In this document: one piece after another, positions 24,685 to 37,424 of the stretch
How positions within the stretch are numbered: position 1 is the stretch's first letter
Layout of the letters: each line of letters begins with the position of its first letter
Assembly (NCBI GenBank): GCA_947561715.1
Contig: OX387198.1
Coordinates: 9,672,001-9,736,000 of the forward strand
DNA: 64,000 bases
Reading direction: 5' to 3'
Source: Ascidia mentula
Lineage: Eukaryota > Chordata > Ascidiacea > Phlebobranchia > Ascidiidae
Notes under the pieces: generated by a model
What the model saw: only the letters and a program-made list of their open reading frames with translations
Told to the model about the DNA's origin: nothing
The model's database searches: none
Program-made: the position numbers and the translations under genes

Positions 24685-25424
24685 CTACACACTAATTTCT
24701 CTCCCCGCGTCGGCTTGTACGTTCTGCGCGTTATCATCGGTGTTGCCACCTTTTGCAGCTGCGGCCCGTTTACGGTCTTCTACGTGCTTCGCGAAGCTGG
24801 GGCAATCGCCTTTCGTGTGGCCCATTTCAGCACAAAATTCACATTTCCTGGGCTGACCGTTATATTTGATTTCAACAAATGTTCTACCGAGGCGTAGACG
24901 CTCGAGAATTGGATTCTCCCTTAACACTGAGGCCTTCATGACAATAACTCGTCTGCCTCCATATAGACCGAAGTCATCAAAAAGCTTCCACCCGCGAAGT
25001 GTCGGGGCGTATTTCGAAAAATATGCAAGTAGAGATTGCATCGTGGCGCGCGGGGGAACCCTCGTTAAAAAAACCCGTTCCTCATCCTCGCAGTGCGCGG
25101 TTGCATAAACTGGTTTGCCACTAGCTCTTAACGTCATGGCTAAACTTCGGGCTTTCTCCATAGTCGGGCAAAAAATTTGACCCTGCCATTAGGGAATTGA
25201 AAAATACCTTCTAGGGTATTTCGCCAGCGAACATTCAACTGGCGCAACAGTAGGTGTATTTCTGGACGTTTCAGGCCCGGATTAAAGCGGGCGTCCACTT
25301 CAAGATTCTCGTCTGTATCGAACGGATCAGTTCCTGGCACAGAAAGAGCCGCCACATTTGGCCCGGCTACAGCTCTGGCAAAATCCATCTCGTAACAAAA
25401 TTGTGTGTCAAATAAACAAAACAC
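24685..25424 (-). pseudogene. LINE copy 1 ORF1: RNA-binding protein with CCHC knuckle, frameshifted
   Basis: Two overlapping frames (25424-25140 and 25161-24685) join at a one-base difference near 25170, where copy 2 (61841-61344) reads straight through. The likely start is the ATG at about 25388 (MDFARAVAGPN). The second half contains RVFLTRVPPRATMQ and a zinc knuckle CEFCAEMGHTKGDC (C-x2-C-x4-H-x4-C). This resembles nucleic-acid-binding ORF1 proteins of Tx1-type LINEs, which coat the LINE RNA. Confidence 0.8.
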
Positions 25425-25703
25425 ACGCTGGCCACTTGCCGTTCACCACTACTACAAAGCAATATAGTAGCCCTAAGAAGGGCCGGGCTCACTAAAAAGT
25501 GACCTCAAGCCTTCTCTGCACTTTCATATAACGGTTAGCAAATCTCGTCTCGAAAGGAGTTCCAAATGATATGGTAAAGTCCTTTGAACACTGTCCTCTA
25601 CCAACCAGAATATTAATAAACAGAAACGACTCGTAGAACAGAGAATACCTCGGAAAAGGTAATCTTCAGTAAAAGGCGAAAGATTTATGCGTGTGAAGAG
25701 AAA

Positions 25704-26545
25704 CCAAACTAGGTGAAATCAAATAGTGTTTCCACTTTGTTTTCTCCGTTTTGGTTGCACCTAGTTTGGTGCCCAACGGATGACGGTGATTGCACAGTCA
25801 CCACAAAGTGGAAGTCTTTGCTTGGCCGTTTGGTCAGCAAAGTCGTCTTATAGTCACACCAGCTACACTGATGAGACCTTTCAGGTCGAAACAGCAGTGG
25901 CCATCTGTCTGCAGCTTATACACAATTCATATTATTGGCTCCACATTGCTTATCGTAAATATTATATATTGGTAGTTTATTGCGTATTGAATGAATAATT
26001 TTGAAAGTAAAAAAGCTAATAGACTGCATCGAAATGTTCTGTCTTGTTGATGTAAATGCGATGCAACTTAAACCACGAAAAAAAAACGAGAAAACGTGAA
26101 GAAAACGAAAAAATACCCGATTATTCAGAATCACGTGCACAAATGACGCCCAATACAAGGTGGTCTGGAAAAATTAAAAAAATGACTTTGTAAATACTCA
26201 TGAAGGTCAAACAAATGTGGCTTAGCCAAAAAAGTCACATACAAGGCGACTTGTGGCAACTGCGTACGACGGAAATCACGACATTAGTTTCTATCTTGTT
26301 GGACGCCAAGCATTGTGACGCAAATAATATTGTGCCTGTAAATGCCAAGTTTTTTTTTTCTAAACTTAGAAATGTTTTCAAATGATCGTTTCATTAAAAA
26401 AACGTACGTGCAAACAGGTACAATAATACAAAGGCAAAAAATATTCTACAGTAAAATCCTTGACAAAAAACACAATTTCCACGAACTAATCAATCACAAA
26501 GACGTAAATCAATTACTTGCAAACGTCATACAACACAACCCTATT
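25704..26545. other. Right foldback arm and 3' flank of receptor D
   Basis: The right arm of the foldback element (25704-25954) is followed by its target duplication and the recurring 3' block leading to the stop of gene D. No gene was seen. It is nearly identical to 62122-62963. Confidence 0.65.
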
Positions 26546-29500
26546 TCACATTTGAGTAGTATGTTGGCTGGAAGACGCTGTATGCGCATCCACAGTTTCA
26601 GACCTTAAACAGGCGCGTGCTCTGTCTAAACCTCTTCTAAAAGGTTTTACTAACAGAGAGAAGGGGTTGGTGTAAATGATCGGGTTAAGAGAACTGTTAA
26701 TAGGGAGGAATACAATAGCCGATAAAGCATAAGCAATAGGAGGAAGAATGATTTTGCCCATACTTAGGAAGGTCATGAAACACAATGGAAACCAGCATGC
26801 TAGATCGGTTGCTATCAGAATTGCAATTTTCTTATGAAACCTTTTGGATTTTTTTGCAGCAGAACTTGCCACCCTGTTTACCGTCGAACGTCGGAATATC
26901 AAAAAATAAGCAATAATAATGTACATGAGCGCACAAAAATTAAAAGTCATTACAGCGGAAGTCATCGGGTTGTGTTCTTGGTCGTTGTCATTAGTTACAT
27001 AAAGCCTTGGAATACAAACACCACTGGCGCTGTAATATCCAAAGTAACCTTTTACTTGAGGAGAAATATTAGGGAAATGATTGTTTAAGTAATCGTCAAT
27101 ATCGTACCAATGCGTAGGAGGTTCTACAATGGATATGTTAGCAGTGCTCAAGGCTGAAATCCTTCGGGCAAATTGTTGATATGGGGCAAGAGCGACAGTA
27201 TCGGAAGAAAAGAATGGATTGGACGATATCCAGGCCATGGTTACCATTGAACTTGATAAATGCACTGAGAGGGGAAGAAGTGCTATAAACAATGCAACGA
27301 TCCACACAGTAGCAAGCCAGAAGAAGACAACGCGTAAACGCATTTGACGGCTGTTAATTGGAAATAAGACACCATACAACCTATAGGAAGTGAGAACGAC
27401 CAATGTAAATACGGAACATTGGCTCGACAACACAATAGTTACTCCCAAAGCTGTACAAGATGTGCTTGTACGCCATTCTTTGTCAACGAGGCAATATTGT
27501 CCTTTGTATAGTTGCGATCGAATGGCAATAGAAAACAGAGCAACGCCCATGAGGAAATCAGCAACAGACAGATTTAGAATCAAAAGGTCATTTGCAATAG
27601 ACACCTTAGGTCTTCGCATCAATGGGTTACGGGGTCGTGTATAAAGTTTTCTTAAAATAATGAAGGCTACAAAGACATTACCAAATGTGGCAAAGAAAGC
27701 CATTATCCAGACAAGAACCTGAAGAAACGATGACTTAATAAGATCATCCCTAGACGATATTCCACCTTCACTAAACACGTTCTTTGGACATTCATCTGAA
27801 TAATCTGAACAGTCTTGCTTTCCATCGAGGACTTGACTCCTCTTGACGAAGAGCGGATCCCCGTTTTCACAATAGAAATGTGTGGCATCTGTGCAGTTGA
27901 TTTCATCTGACTGATCAACGCAATCCGTTGGAAGTTTTGCGTCACATCGTTTTTCCAATGGTATGCTCACAACTTTTTTTGTACCTGGAAGTAAGTGAAT
28001 GCTTTTGATTTTAAATGTGTAGAAAATGAAACGCCCTTCCCATACCTGTTGGCCACTCTGTTGTTCCAGCATCGCAAATAAACCTTGTATCTGTGCAATT
28101 TCGTTCATCTATTCCATCTTCACATTCCAGCACTCCATTGCAGATAGACTTTCCGAACGCAAAGTTCACCTCACCAGCGCAGCGTTTCAATTTCACTTTG
28201 ATGAAGTTGGTAATGCCGTAGAATCCAGGCGGTATCACTTCCTTAATGTTGTCAAAGATTGGTTACAATTGAGTTATGCCCATGAAGTTTGAGGTATGAA
28301 CTCACATTAACGGTTGGCAAGTCGTCACAAATTGATGGACGGTGGGAACAATTGGCCCTTTCGCTACATTCGTCCTCAAAGATGCTGCATTCTGTTACGT
28401 TGTCACACCTGAAATAAGAAAAAAGGTGAAAATTTAAACTAAATAACACAAAAAAGATTCTAGAACAAACCTAGTAGCCTCCGCTGGAACAAACGCCTTT
28501 ATAAACGACTCTAGGTCACTTCCTGGAAGTGCTGCTACCAAATCAGGATGAAAAAGGTCACACTTAAAGTCAAATTTTTTGCTGCTTTCGGCTTTCACTG
28601 TTTTCAGGGTGCAAAGGTCCTCATCAACTTTAGTATCCGCGCAGTCTACTTTCCCGTCACATACCTCGTTTGCTAATATGCATGTGTCGTCGCATTTTAA
28701 ATCTCCAACTGAACAATTGGAATGGCTGTTAACGTAAACCACTTTCTGGCAAAACTCGGAAACATTTTTGCTCGCGCGTCCTTGCGAACAAAGACACTCG
28801 TCTGAAAAGTCTCGACAATCAATAACTCCGTCGCAAAGTTGCCGGGATGCAATTACCGTATTCCCGTCGAGGCAACGTGTGCAAGTTGATGTGCTGTTTT
28901 CTCTCAAACACAAATCCGAATCGTCATCGCAGTTTGCAAAATCGTCGTAAAGCATCCACTGGGGTATGGAGCAGTATCTGTCAGATGTTCCAAGATCACG
29001 TCGACATTTGAAACCAGGAAGTGTTTTTATGTCATCAGTTCCATTGGGGCAATCCGAGAATGCGTCACACGAATGACCCCAGAAAATGCACTTGTCTGGT
29101 TCACTTGGACAACGAAACATTCTCGGTTCATCACAACTTTCTATCTCATCACTGCAATCGCCACAATGATCCATTCCATCGCATAACAAGTAAGTGGGAA
29201 TACATCTTCTATCGTTGTGACAACGAAACTCTCCCTCCACACAGCTTTTATTCTTAGACATGGGAATTTCGTCACTTCCGTCTTTGCAATTTACCAGAAC
29301 GTTTCCTTGCCACGAACGCGGAATGCATCGCCCGTTGTCATAACACCTAAACTCTTTTTCACTGATGCAAAATGTAAGTGGTGCGTACTCGTCGGATCGA
29401 TCAGAACAATCAGTATAACTATCCTTGACTCTGTACCTTGGAATACACCTTCCATTGGCGTGGCACCTGAATTCTGATTCGTTGTGACAACTTGTTAGTG

Positions 29501-30822
29501 CTGAAACTTCGTCCGTCCCGTTTTTGCAATCTTGGTAACCGTCCATTACCCATTCGCGTGGAATGCATCTTGTTTTCTCATTCGGTGATGCATTGCAGCT
29601 GTATTCGTTTTCAAGACAATTTTGAAAACCTTCTCTTTCGTCGCTATTGTCGGGCAAGAGAACGCTATTGCAGTTGACTTTACCTTCAGCCACCATCCAC
29701 CTCGGAATGCAGGTCTTGCTTTTGGAACACTCGAACTCTAATTACATAACTGTCGTTCAAAAAATGTCAACATGCCGAAATACACAGGTTTTGTTAACAT
29801 TACCAACACTTAACATGTAGCCTACAGACTAAAGCCATATTAGAACATACCATTTGGGCGGCAGGGATAATTTAAACTTTCTGATAGTTGGCAGCTATCT
29901 TCGGTGTTGATGAATTTTCTGAGAACGCATCTTTGGGTTCCTTGACACCTGATTTCATCGTCTGAACACGCTAGTAGCTCTGAAAGAATTAACTCTTATA
30001 TATCATCCAGTGTTACAATAGGAAATTCAGGTTTCCTGGAATGGATATTACACTGGAAAGAATAACCTGATGAAGCAAGTTCTCAAAAGTATTGCTTGCT
30101 CTTTGAAAAACTTTACTTCAATAAACAGTATTCAACTGTTGTATCTATGTCCAATTTACATATCGTGACTAAAGAACCAATCCTCTCTTCGGTTGAATGA
30201 AGTTTTGTTAAAACAATCATTTCATTCGAACAGTTGAACCGTCAAATTGCAACTGCACGAATCGTTGAGACATTAATTTACCAAAACACCGAAGTAATTC
30301 CGCAGAAAAATTACGAATGGGAAATTCCAAAGATTTCTGATATCGGTAAATGTAATTTTTTAATGGCGTAGAGATTTAGTCTGATATCTGATAAGTTTAA
30401 GAAACACAGGTCTGCTATCACGAATTTCAAATCTAAGTAATCGTTTGATTGGGACTTGAAATTTTTGTTATTGGAGCCTTGTTTGTCAACCTTTTTAATC
30501 TTTGATTTCCCCAAACGAGTGTGTACCTTACAACCAATAACCTTACCAATATTCTCGTCACTTCCATCTGGACACTGTGCAGCGCCATCATTCACAGATT
30601 CTCGGTATATCCAATAACGCCTGGAGCTGCAAAGAAAAAATCCATCCTCCGGTCTACAACCCTTTGCCAGCTCCAAAAACGGTTTTGCGTCAACTGCAAA
30701 TAATAATTGTTCTCTCATATAAGTTGCATACACAAAAACACCAATAAAAAACCTCCACCTTTCTGACTGCTTCCAACAGTGACCGCAAAAAGCGTAAAAA
30801 TAAGACGAACGTGTCTATCCAT
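26546..30822 (-). CDS. Receptor D: LDLa-rich class A GPCR, type 1 ectodomain (7 exons, 1114 aa)
   Basis: Exons: 30822-30759, 30693-30547, 29979-29851, 29737-28471, 28408-28306, 28241-28046, 27984-26546, giving 1115 codons and the same phases as A. Signal peptide, LDLa series and 7TM are as in A. In the first LDLa module a cysteine kept by the sister genes is Trp (RRYWIYRES against RRYCIYRES in E and H), so one of its three disulfides should be missing. The exon 6 acceptor is TAAG rather than CAG. Loop residues TMAWISSN and DIDDYLNN mark the 7TM of D, I and J. An orphan exon scrap lies 0.5 kb upstream. It reads as a functional gene. Confidence 0.9.
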
Positions 30823-30903
30823 GGCGAAAGTGCTGTTTAAATCAAATCAAATGATGGCATGAGCACCGACAAAACCGTGAAGGTTCTCGAGTCAGGAGCT
30901 CTG

Positions 30904-30909
30904 TTATAA
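30904..30909 (-). promoter_or_regulatory. Possible TATA box of receptor D
   Basis: TTATAA lies 82 bases upstream of the D ATG, at the same spacing as in A and B. Confidence 0.3.
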
Positions 30910-31310
30910 TGGTATTTTCATTAACCTCTCAATAGAGTTTCCTTGAAGGAAACTGACGACGTGGTAAATGTCACGTCCCTACACTGTGATATACCTGAAA
31001 GTCTAACACAGCTATGGCGCTTTTGTGATGAGCATCAAGTTTTTGGTAGCTTTATCATCACTACTTTCCCTTCACACAACTGGCAACCGAATATGGGAAA
31101 GTCGCGAGGGGCCTTCAATTGGATGACGCTTTTCATATCTGCAGTACAATTAATTTTCTATAGTCACGCCGCTGTATTGTTTTCATGAATGCTTTCAACA
31201 GTTGCTATCCCATGTAGCGTTATCTGTTCGAGAATTGAAGGCCACCACGTTTGGATAATACGTCATCAAATCGAGTATGTACACCCAACTTCACAAATAA
31301 CATGCTACTC

Positions 31311-31479
31311 GATTGTTGCATTTTGTTTGCCGACAAGCACTGAAACTCTGATGGTAAGCAATGCCTAAACCCTTCTACTTCGTCACTATTGTCTGGAAAC
31401 ACATAGCTATCGCAATCAACTTTTCCGTCAGCCACCAACCACCTGGGAATGCAGTTCCTGCTCCGTGAGCATTGAAACT
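31311..31479 (-). pseudogene. Orphan fragment of a type 2 receptor exon 4 (5' end)
   Basis: The fragment is open on the minus strand, starting at a preserved acceptor (AG at 31481-31480). It encodes CIPRWLVADGKVDCDSYV and on to KMQQ, where homology to exon 4 of C stops abruptly. It has the same breakpoint as the scrap upstream of A, so one ancestral rearrangement was later copied. Confidence 0.75.
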
Positions 31480-31836
31480 CTGACAAACAGAGGATTAGGT
31501 GTTTGATAAGCAACAAACCACAGTTCTTAACAATTTTCGCAATTAGGATTGCGGACCTTTCAGAAGTTTAGTGATATACACTTACTGTTCAACCTTACCT
31601 TGAAATAGGCAATGATACCGCATCAATACCGTAAACAGCATCGAAAATGACACCCGTACCGTGTTGATGAATGTACTGATTCCTGCACATTTTTGGTAAT
31701 TGTTGTATTTTTGTTGCAAACATGTCTGTGAACTAAGGGTCGAAGCAGGAGGATGGTGCAATGTCACGTCTTGGATTGCATTGTGACGCAAAAAATATTG
31801 TGCGTGCAAATGTCAAAATTTTTTTTTTAGGAAAGT

Positions 31837-31881
31837 GGAGCCAATAATATGAATTGTGTAAGCTGCAGACTAATGGCCACT
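31837..31881. mobile_element. Terminal scrap of the foldback element
   Basis: It matches the reverse complement of the right end of the 46700-47079 element (GGAGCCAATAATATGAATTG, then AGCTGCAGAC and GGCCACTG), then homology stops. It is a truncated third locus of the family. Confidence 0.6.
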
Positions 31882-32089
31882 GTTTTTCTTTGGTAAACTC
31901 CAAAAATAATTTTGAACGATGGTTTCATTTAAAAAAGCATACGTGCGAATGTACAACAATAACACAAAAGCATAAACAATACTACAGTAAAAACCTTGAC
32001 AAATCGTTTCAAGAAAACACAATTTGCACGAACTAATCAATAACAACGTATATCGATTACTCCCAAGCGTCATGCAACACAACCCTGTT

Positions 32090-35000
32090 TCACATTTGAG
32101 TGGTACGTTGGCTGGAAGACGCTGTATGCGCATCCACAGTTTCAGACCATAAACGGGCGCGTGCTATGTTTAAACCTCTTCTAAACGGTTTTACTAACAG
32201 AGAGAAGGGGTTGGCGTAAATGATCGGGTTAAGAGAACTGTTAATAGGGAGGAATACAATAGCCGATAAAGCATAAGCAATAGGAGGAAGAATGACTTTG
32301 CCCACACTCAGGAAGGTCATGAAACACAATGGAAACCAGCATGCTAGATCGGTTGCTATCAGAATTGCAATTTTCTTATGAAGCTTATTTGACGTTTTGG
32401 AAGCAGAACTTGCCACTCTGTGTAACGTTGAACGTCGGTATATCAAAAAATAAGCAATAATAATGTACATGAGCGCACAAAAGTTGAAAGTCATTACAGC
32501 GGAAGTCATCGGGTTGTGCTCTTGGTCGTTATCGCTAGTTACATAAAGCCTTGGAATACAAACACCACTGGCGCTGTAGTATCCAAAGTAACCTTTTACT
32601 TGAGGAGAAATATTAGGGAAATGATTGTTTAAGTAATCTTCAATATCGTACCAATGCGTAGGAGGTTCTACAGTGGATATGTTAGCAGTGCTCAAGGCTG
32701 AAATCCTTTGTGCAAATTGTTGATATGGGGCAAGAGCGACAGTATCGGATGAAAAGAATGGATTGGACGATATCCAGGCCAGGGTTACCATTGAACTTGA
32801 CAAATGCACTGAGAGGGGAAGAAGTGCTATAAACAATGCAACCATCCACACAGTAGCAAGCCAGAAGAAGACAACGCGTAAACGCATTTGACGGCTGTTG
32901 ATTGGAAATAAGACACCATATAATCTATAGGAAGTGAGAACAACCAACGAAAATACGGAACATTGGCTCGACAACACAATAGTTACTCCCAAAGCTGTAC
33001 AAGATGGGCTTGTACGCCATTCTTTATCAACAAGGCAATATTGTCCTTTGTATTACTGTGATCTGATGGCAATAGAAAACAGAGCTACGCCCATGAGGAA
33101 ATCAGCAACAGACAGATTTAGAATCATAAGGTCATTTGCAATAGACACTTTAGATCTTCGCTTTGATGGGTTACGGGGTCGTGTATAAAGTTTTCTTAAA
33201 ATAATGAAGGCTACTGCAGCATTGCCAAATGTGGCAAAGAAAGCCATTATCCAGACAAGAACCTGAAGAAACGATGACTTTATAAGATCTTCCCTTGATG
33301 ATATTCCACCTTCACTGAACACGTTCTTTGGACATTCATCTGAATAATCTGAGCAGTCTTGCTTCCCATCGAGGACTTGACTTCGTTTGACAAAGAGCGG
33401 ATCCCCGTTTTCGCAATAGAAATGTGTGGCATCTGTGCAGTTGATTTCATCTGACTGATCAACGCAATCTGTTGGAAGTTTTGCATCACATCGTTTTTTC
33501 AATGGTATGCTCACAACTTTTTTTGAACCTGGAAGTTCGTGATGAAAAGTAAGTAAATGCTGCTGATTTTAAATGTCTAGAAAATGAAACGCCCTTCTCA
33601 TACCTGTAGGCCACTCTGTTGTTCCAGCATCGCAAATAAACCTTGTATCTGTGCAATTTCGTTCATCTATTCCATCTTCACATTCCAAAACTCCATTGCA
33701 GATTGACTTTCCGAACGCAAAGTTCAACAGACCAGCGCAGCGCCTCAATTTCACTGTGATGAAGTTGGTAATGCCGTAGTATCCAGGGGGTATCAGTTGC
33801 TGAATGTTGTCAAAGATTCGTTACAATTGAGTTATGCCCATGAAGTTTACAGCATGATCTCACATTAACGGTTTGCAAGTCGTCACAAATTGATAGACGA
33901 TGGGAACAATTGGCCCTTTCGCTACATTCGTCCTCGAAGTTGCTACATTCTGTTACGTTGTCACACCTGAAATAGGAAAAAAGGTGAAAATTTAAACTAA
34001 ATAACACTAAAAATAACAAACCTAGTAGCCTCTGGTGGAACAAACGCCTTTATAAACGACTCTAGGTCACTTCCTGGAAGTGCTGCTTCCAAGTCAGGAT
34101 GGAAAAGGTCACACTTAAAGTCATATTTTTTGCTGCTTTCGGCTTTCACTGTTTTCAGGGTGCAAAGGTCCTCATCGACTTTATTATCCGCGCAGTCTGT
34201 TACCCCGTCACATACCTCGTTTGCTGATATGCATTTGTCGTCGCATTTTAAATCTCCAACTGAACAATTGGGATCGCTGTTAACGTAAACCACTTTCTGG
34301 CAAAACTCGGAAACATTTTTGCTCGCACGTCCTTGGGAACAAAGACACTCATCCGAAAAGTCTTGACAATCAATAACTCCGTCGCAAATTTGCCGAGATG
34401 CAATCACAGTTTTCCCGTCGAGGCAACGTGTGCAAGTCGATGTGCTGTTTTCTCTCAAACACAAATCCGAATCGTCATCGCAGTTCGAGAAATCGTCGTA
34501 AAGCATCCACTGGGGTATGGAGCAGTATCTGTCAGATGTTCCATGATCACGTCGACATTTGAAACCAGGTAGTGTTTTTATGTCATCAGTTCCATTGGCG
34601 CAATCCGAGAATGCGTCACATGAATGACCCCAGAAGATACACTTGCCTGGTTCACTGGGACAACGAAACATTCTCGGTTCATCACAACTTTCTATCTCAT
34701 CACTGCAATCGCCACAATGATCCATTCCATCACATAACAAGTAAGTGGGAATACATCTTCTATCGTTGTGACAACGAAACTCGCCCTCCACACAACTCTC
34801 ATTCTTTTGCATTGGAATTTCGTCACTTTCGTCTTTGCAATTGACCAAAGCGTTACCCCGCCACGAACGTGGAATGCATCGCCCATTGTCATTACACCTA
34901 AATTCGTTTTCACTCATGCAAAATGTGAGTGGTTCGTACTCGTCTGATCGATCAGAACAATCCCAATAATTATCCTTGACTCTGTACCTTGGAATACACC

Positions 35001-36105
35001 TTCCATTGGCGTGGCACCTGAATTCTGATTCGTTGTGACAACTTTTTAGTGGTGAAACTTCGTCCGTCCCGTTTTGGCAATCTTCGTAACCGTCCATTAC
35101 CCATTCGCGTGGAATGCATCTTGTTTTCTCATTCGGCGATGCAGTGCAGCGGTATTCGTTTTTAAGACAGTTTTGAAAACCTTCTCTTTCGTCGCTGTTG
35201 TCGGGCAAGAGAACGCTATTGCAGTTGACTTTGCCGTCAGCCACCATCCACCTCGGAATGCAGGTCTTGCTTTTGGAACACTCGAACTCTAATTACATAA
35301 CTGTCTTTTAAAAAATGTCAACATGCCGAAATACACAGGATTTGTTAACGTTACCAACACTTAACATGTAGCCTACACACTAAAGCCTTATTAGAACATA
35401 CCATTTGGGCGACAGGGATAATTTAAACTTTCTGATAGTTGGCAGCTATCTTTGGTGTTTGTGAATCTTCTGAGAACGCATCTTTGGGTTCCTCTACACC
35501 TGATTTCATCGTCTGAACACGCCAGTGGCTCTGAAAGAATTAACTCTTATATAACAACCAATGTTACGATAGGAAATTCAGGTTTCCTGGAATGGATATT
35601 ATACTACAAAGAATAACCTGGTGAAATAAGATCTCTAAAGCATTGGTTGCTGTTTAAAAAGTCACGAATGCGGAATTTCAAAGTTTGTCTGATATCGATA
35701 AATATAATTTTCTAATAAGGCAAAGATTTAGTGTGATGTCTAAAAAGATCATAAAACACAGGTTTAATAACGCGAATTTCAAATCTTAGTAATCGCTTGA
35801 AAGCGATTGTATACCCCACCTAACCTTACCAATATTCTCGTCACTTCCATCTGGACACAGTTTACCGAGATCCTTCACAGATTCTCGGTATATGCAATAA
35901 CGCCTGGAGCGACAAAGAAAAAATCCATCCTCCGGTCTACAACCCTTTGCTAGCTCTGAAAACGGTTTTGCGTTTCCTGCAAATAATAATTGTTCTCTTA
36001 TATAAGTTGCATACACAAAAACACCAATAAAAAACCTCCACCTTTCTGACTGCTTCCAACAGTAAACGCAAAAAGCGTAAAAATTAGAAGCACGTGTCTA
36101 TCCAT
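32090..36105 (-). pseudogene. Receptor E: type 1 LDLa-GPCR with one premature stop
   Basis: Exons: 36105-36042, 35976-35830, 35530-35402, 35288-34022, 33966-33864, 33799-33604, 33528-32090. Every exon has the same length as in H, and all splice borders are GT..AG. The only visible lesion is TAA at 33055-33053, where C has TTT (Phe) and A has CTA (Leu), between TM2 and TM3. It would end the protein after two membrane segments. All other 7TM motifs remain. It is either a very young pseudogene, a polymorphic null, a secreted-ectodomain variant, or a base-call error. The 5' leader lacks the stretch that holds the TTATAA run in A, B and D. Confidence 0.8.
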
Positions 36106-36640
36106 ACGGCAATTGTTGTAATGATATTTTCATTAACGCTACCAAGAAAGTTTCGTTGAAGGAAACTGCCGGCGTGAGAAACGTCACGTTTCTGCATTGC
36201 GACATACCAGAAAGTCCAACACAGTTATGGCGCTTTTGTGATGAGTATCACGTTATTGGTTGCTTTATCATCATTACGTTCCTTTCAGGAAACTGGCAAC
36301 CGAATATGGGTATAGGTGTTCAATTTGAAGACGTCTTGTTTTGCTTCAGTAAAATTCGATTTCTTTATTCACCAGGCTATTCTGTTTTTAAGAATGCTTT
36401 CAACAGTTTTTATTACACGTGGCGTTATCTGTTCGAGAAGTGAAGGCCACCACGTTTGGATAATACGTCATCAGCATATACGCCCAACTGCACAAATAAC
36501 ACCTCTTCTAATCAACAACATGTTTATGCTGTTTCAGGATAATCCTGCTTTTCTCTCATATGTTTTTTTTACTATCTTCTCATATATAAAATTCCGTTTG
36601 CACAAAGGCAAGTCGTATCTTGCTGATACATGCTTGGTAA

Positions 36641-36745
36641 TGTTTGAAACAAAGTGTTTCTGATTACCGTCAGTTACCGTCATTGGCGACTGACGTCATA
36701 CCGATACCGACTGACGGTATAATCAGCAACACTTTGTTTCAAATA
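36641..36745. mobile_element. Small palindromic MITE (copy 1)
   Basis: The left arm TGTTTGAAACAAAGTGTTTC plus TGATTACCGTCAGT is mirrored by ACTGACGGTATAATCAGCAA plus CACTTTGTTTCAAATA, around a short loop that itself repeats GTTACCGTC. It would form a near-perfect hairpin. A second copy is at 52292-52394. It has no coding potential. Confidence 0.7.
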
Positions 36746-37400
36746 TTTCATATCGGCTTATTGCTGTTGCTGGTTTTAAAGACGGTGCCACATCAGGGGT
36801 TGGATTCTGTCCACTTAAGACATTAGAAGGTTCACAGGCTTCGCAGCCAAGGCATTGCAGCCAAGCTGGATCAGCCACTATTCTCGAGTATTACTTCTGC
36901 GTTGCTTAGGAGATTAGGTTACATGCTTGTTATTGATATGTTTCAAAGTATTTTAACCTGAAGTAATACGCTCGTTCATCACTCAACTCCCACAGAGTAT
37001 TCGGCAGAGCATGGACCTTAATACAGACGTTCTTGTCCGTATGGTAACAGAGGCCTCATGGCAGTCTCGTCGCGTAACCGGCATCTAACTTTTTACGGAA
37101 ATTATCTGATTTGATTTTGGAAGCATTTATTGATTTCATTGTATACTCTTGCGTCGGTAAATAGAGGTTTTACAATCATAGCATGAAAAAATCGCAAAAC
37201 ATATAAAAGGCGTTTCTGGTAAATTTACCTGACATTTTCCTACAGACTAAAATACTTTTTGTAGAACCTTTACGTAAGATCTGCCTCTTACAAGGAGCGG
37301 ACACTTGACACCAAAAGCGTACCTAGCGAATCAGTTTATGATATGTTCTGTATAAGGTAATAATGTACGATACAAATAGAGCAAAATATGCGGATGTTAC

Positions 37401-37424
37401 ACAACAACAACAACAACAACAACA
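37401..37424. repeat. (CAA)n microsatellite
   Basis: About eight CAA units, shorter at the matching place 52969-52983 in the H-I interval. Confidence 0.9.

Larger units (their letters stand above)
20614..25703 (-). mobile_element. Tx1/L1-clade LINE, copy 1, near full length but decayed
   Basis: On the minus strand it runs from a 5' UTR (about 25700-25425) through ORF1 and ORF2 to a 3' UTR ending in an AATAAAATAATC tail at 20614. ORF1 ends in a CCHC knuckle. ORF2 starts with an APE-type endonuclease and continues into a reverse transcriptase with YADD and a cysteine/histidine-rich C-terminus. This two-ORF layout and RT type match the Tx1/L1 group. Both ORFs are interrupted, so the copy is dead. 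It sits inside the foldback element and removed most of its left arm. Confidence 0.8.
20586..25954. mobile_element. Nested insertion: foldback element split by a LINE
   Basis: The whole insert is flanked by a 12-bp direct repeat, GTAAAAATTATA at 20574-20585 and GTAAATATTATA at 25955-25966. These flanks match the simple foldback insertion at 46700-47079. Only about 25 bases of the left foldback arm remain (20588-20613). The right arm is whole (about 25704-25954), and a LINE fills the space between. Confidence 0.75.
30823..32089. other. Intergenic region between receptors D and E
   Basis: It contains the D 5' flank, the orphan exon scrap (31311-31479), the recurring upstream block (31545-31785), a short foldback terminus (31837-31881) and the 3' flank of E. 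No complete gene was seen. Confidence 0.6.

Noticed and set aside
21173-25424. Reverse transcriptase as a sign of a retrovirus or LTR element
   Set aside because: The APE endonuclease, YADD reverse transcriptase and CCHC ORF1, with no protease, integrase or LTRs, fit a non-LTR LINE.
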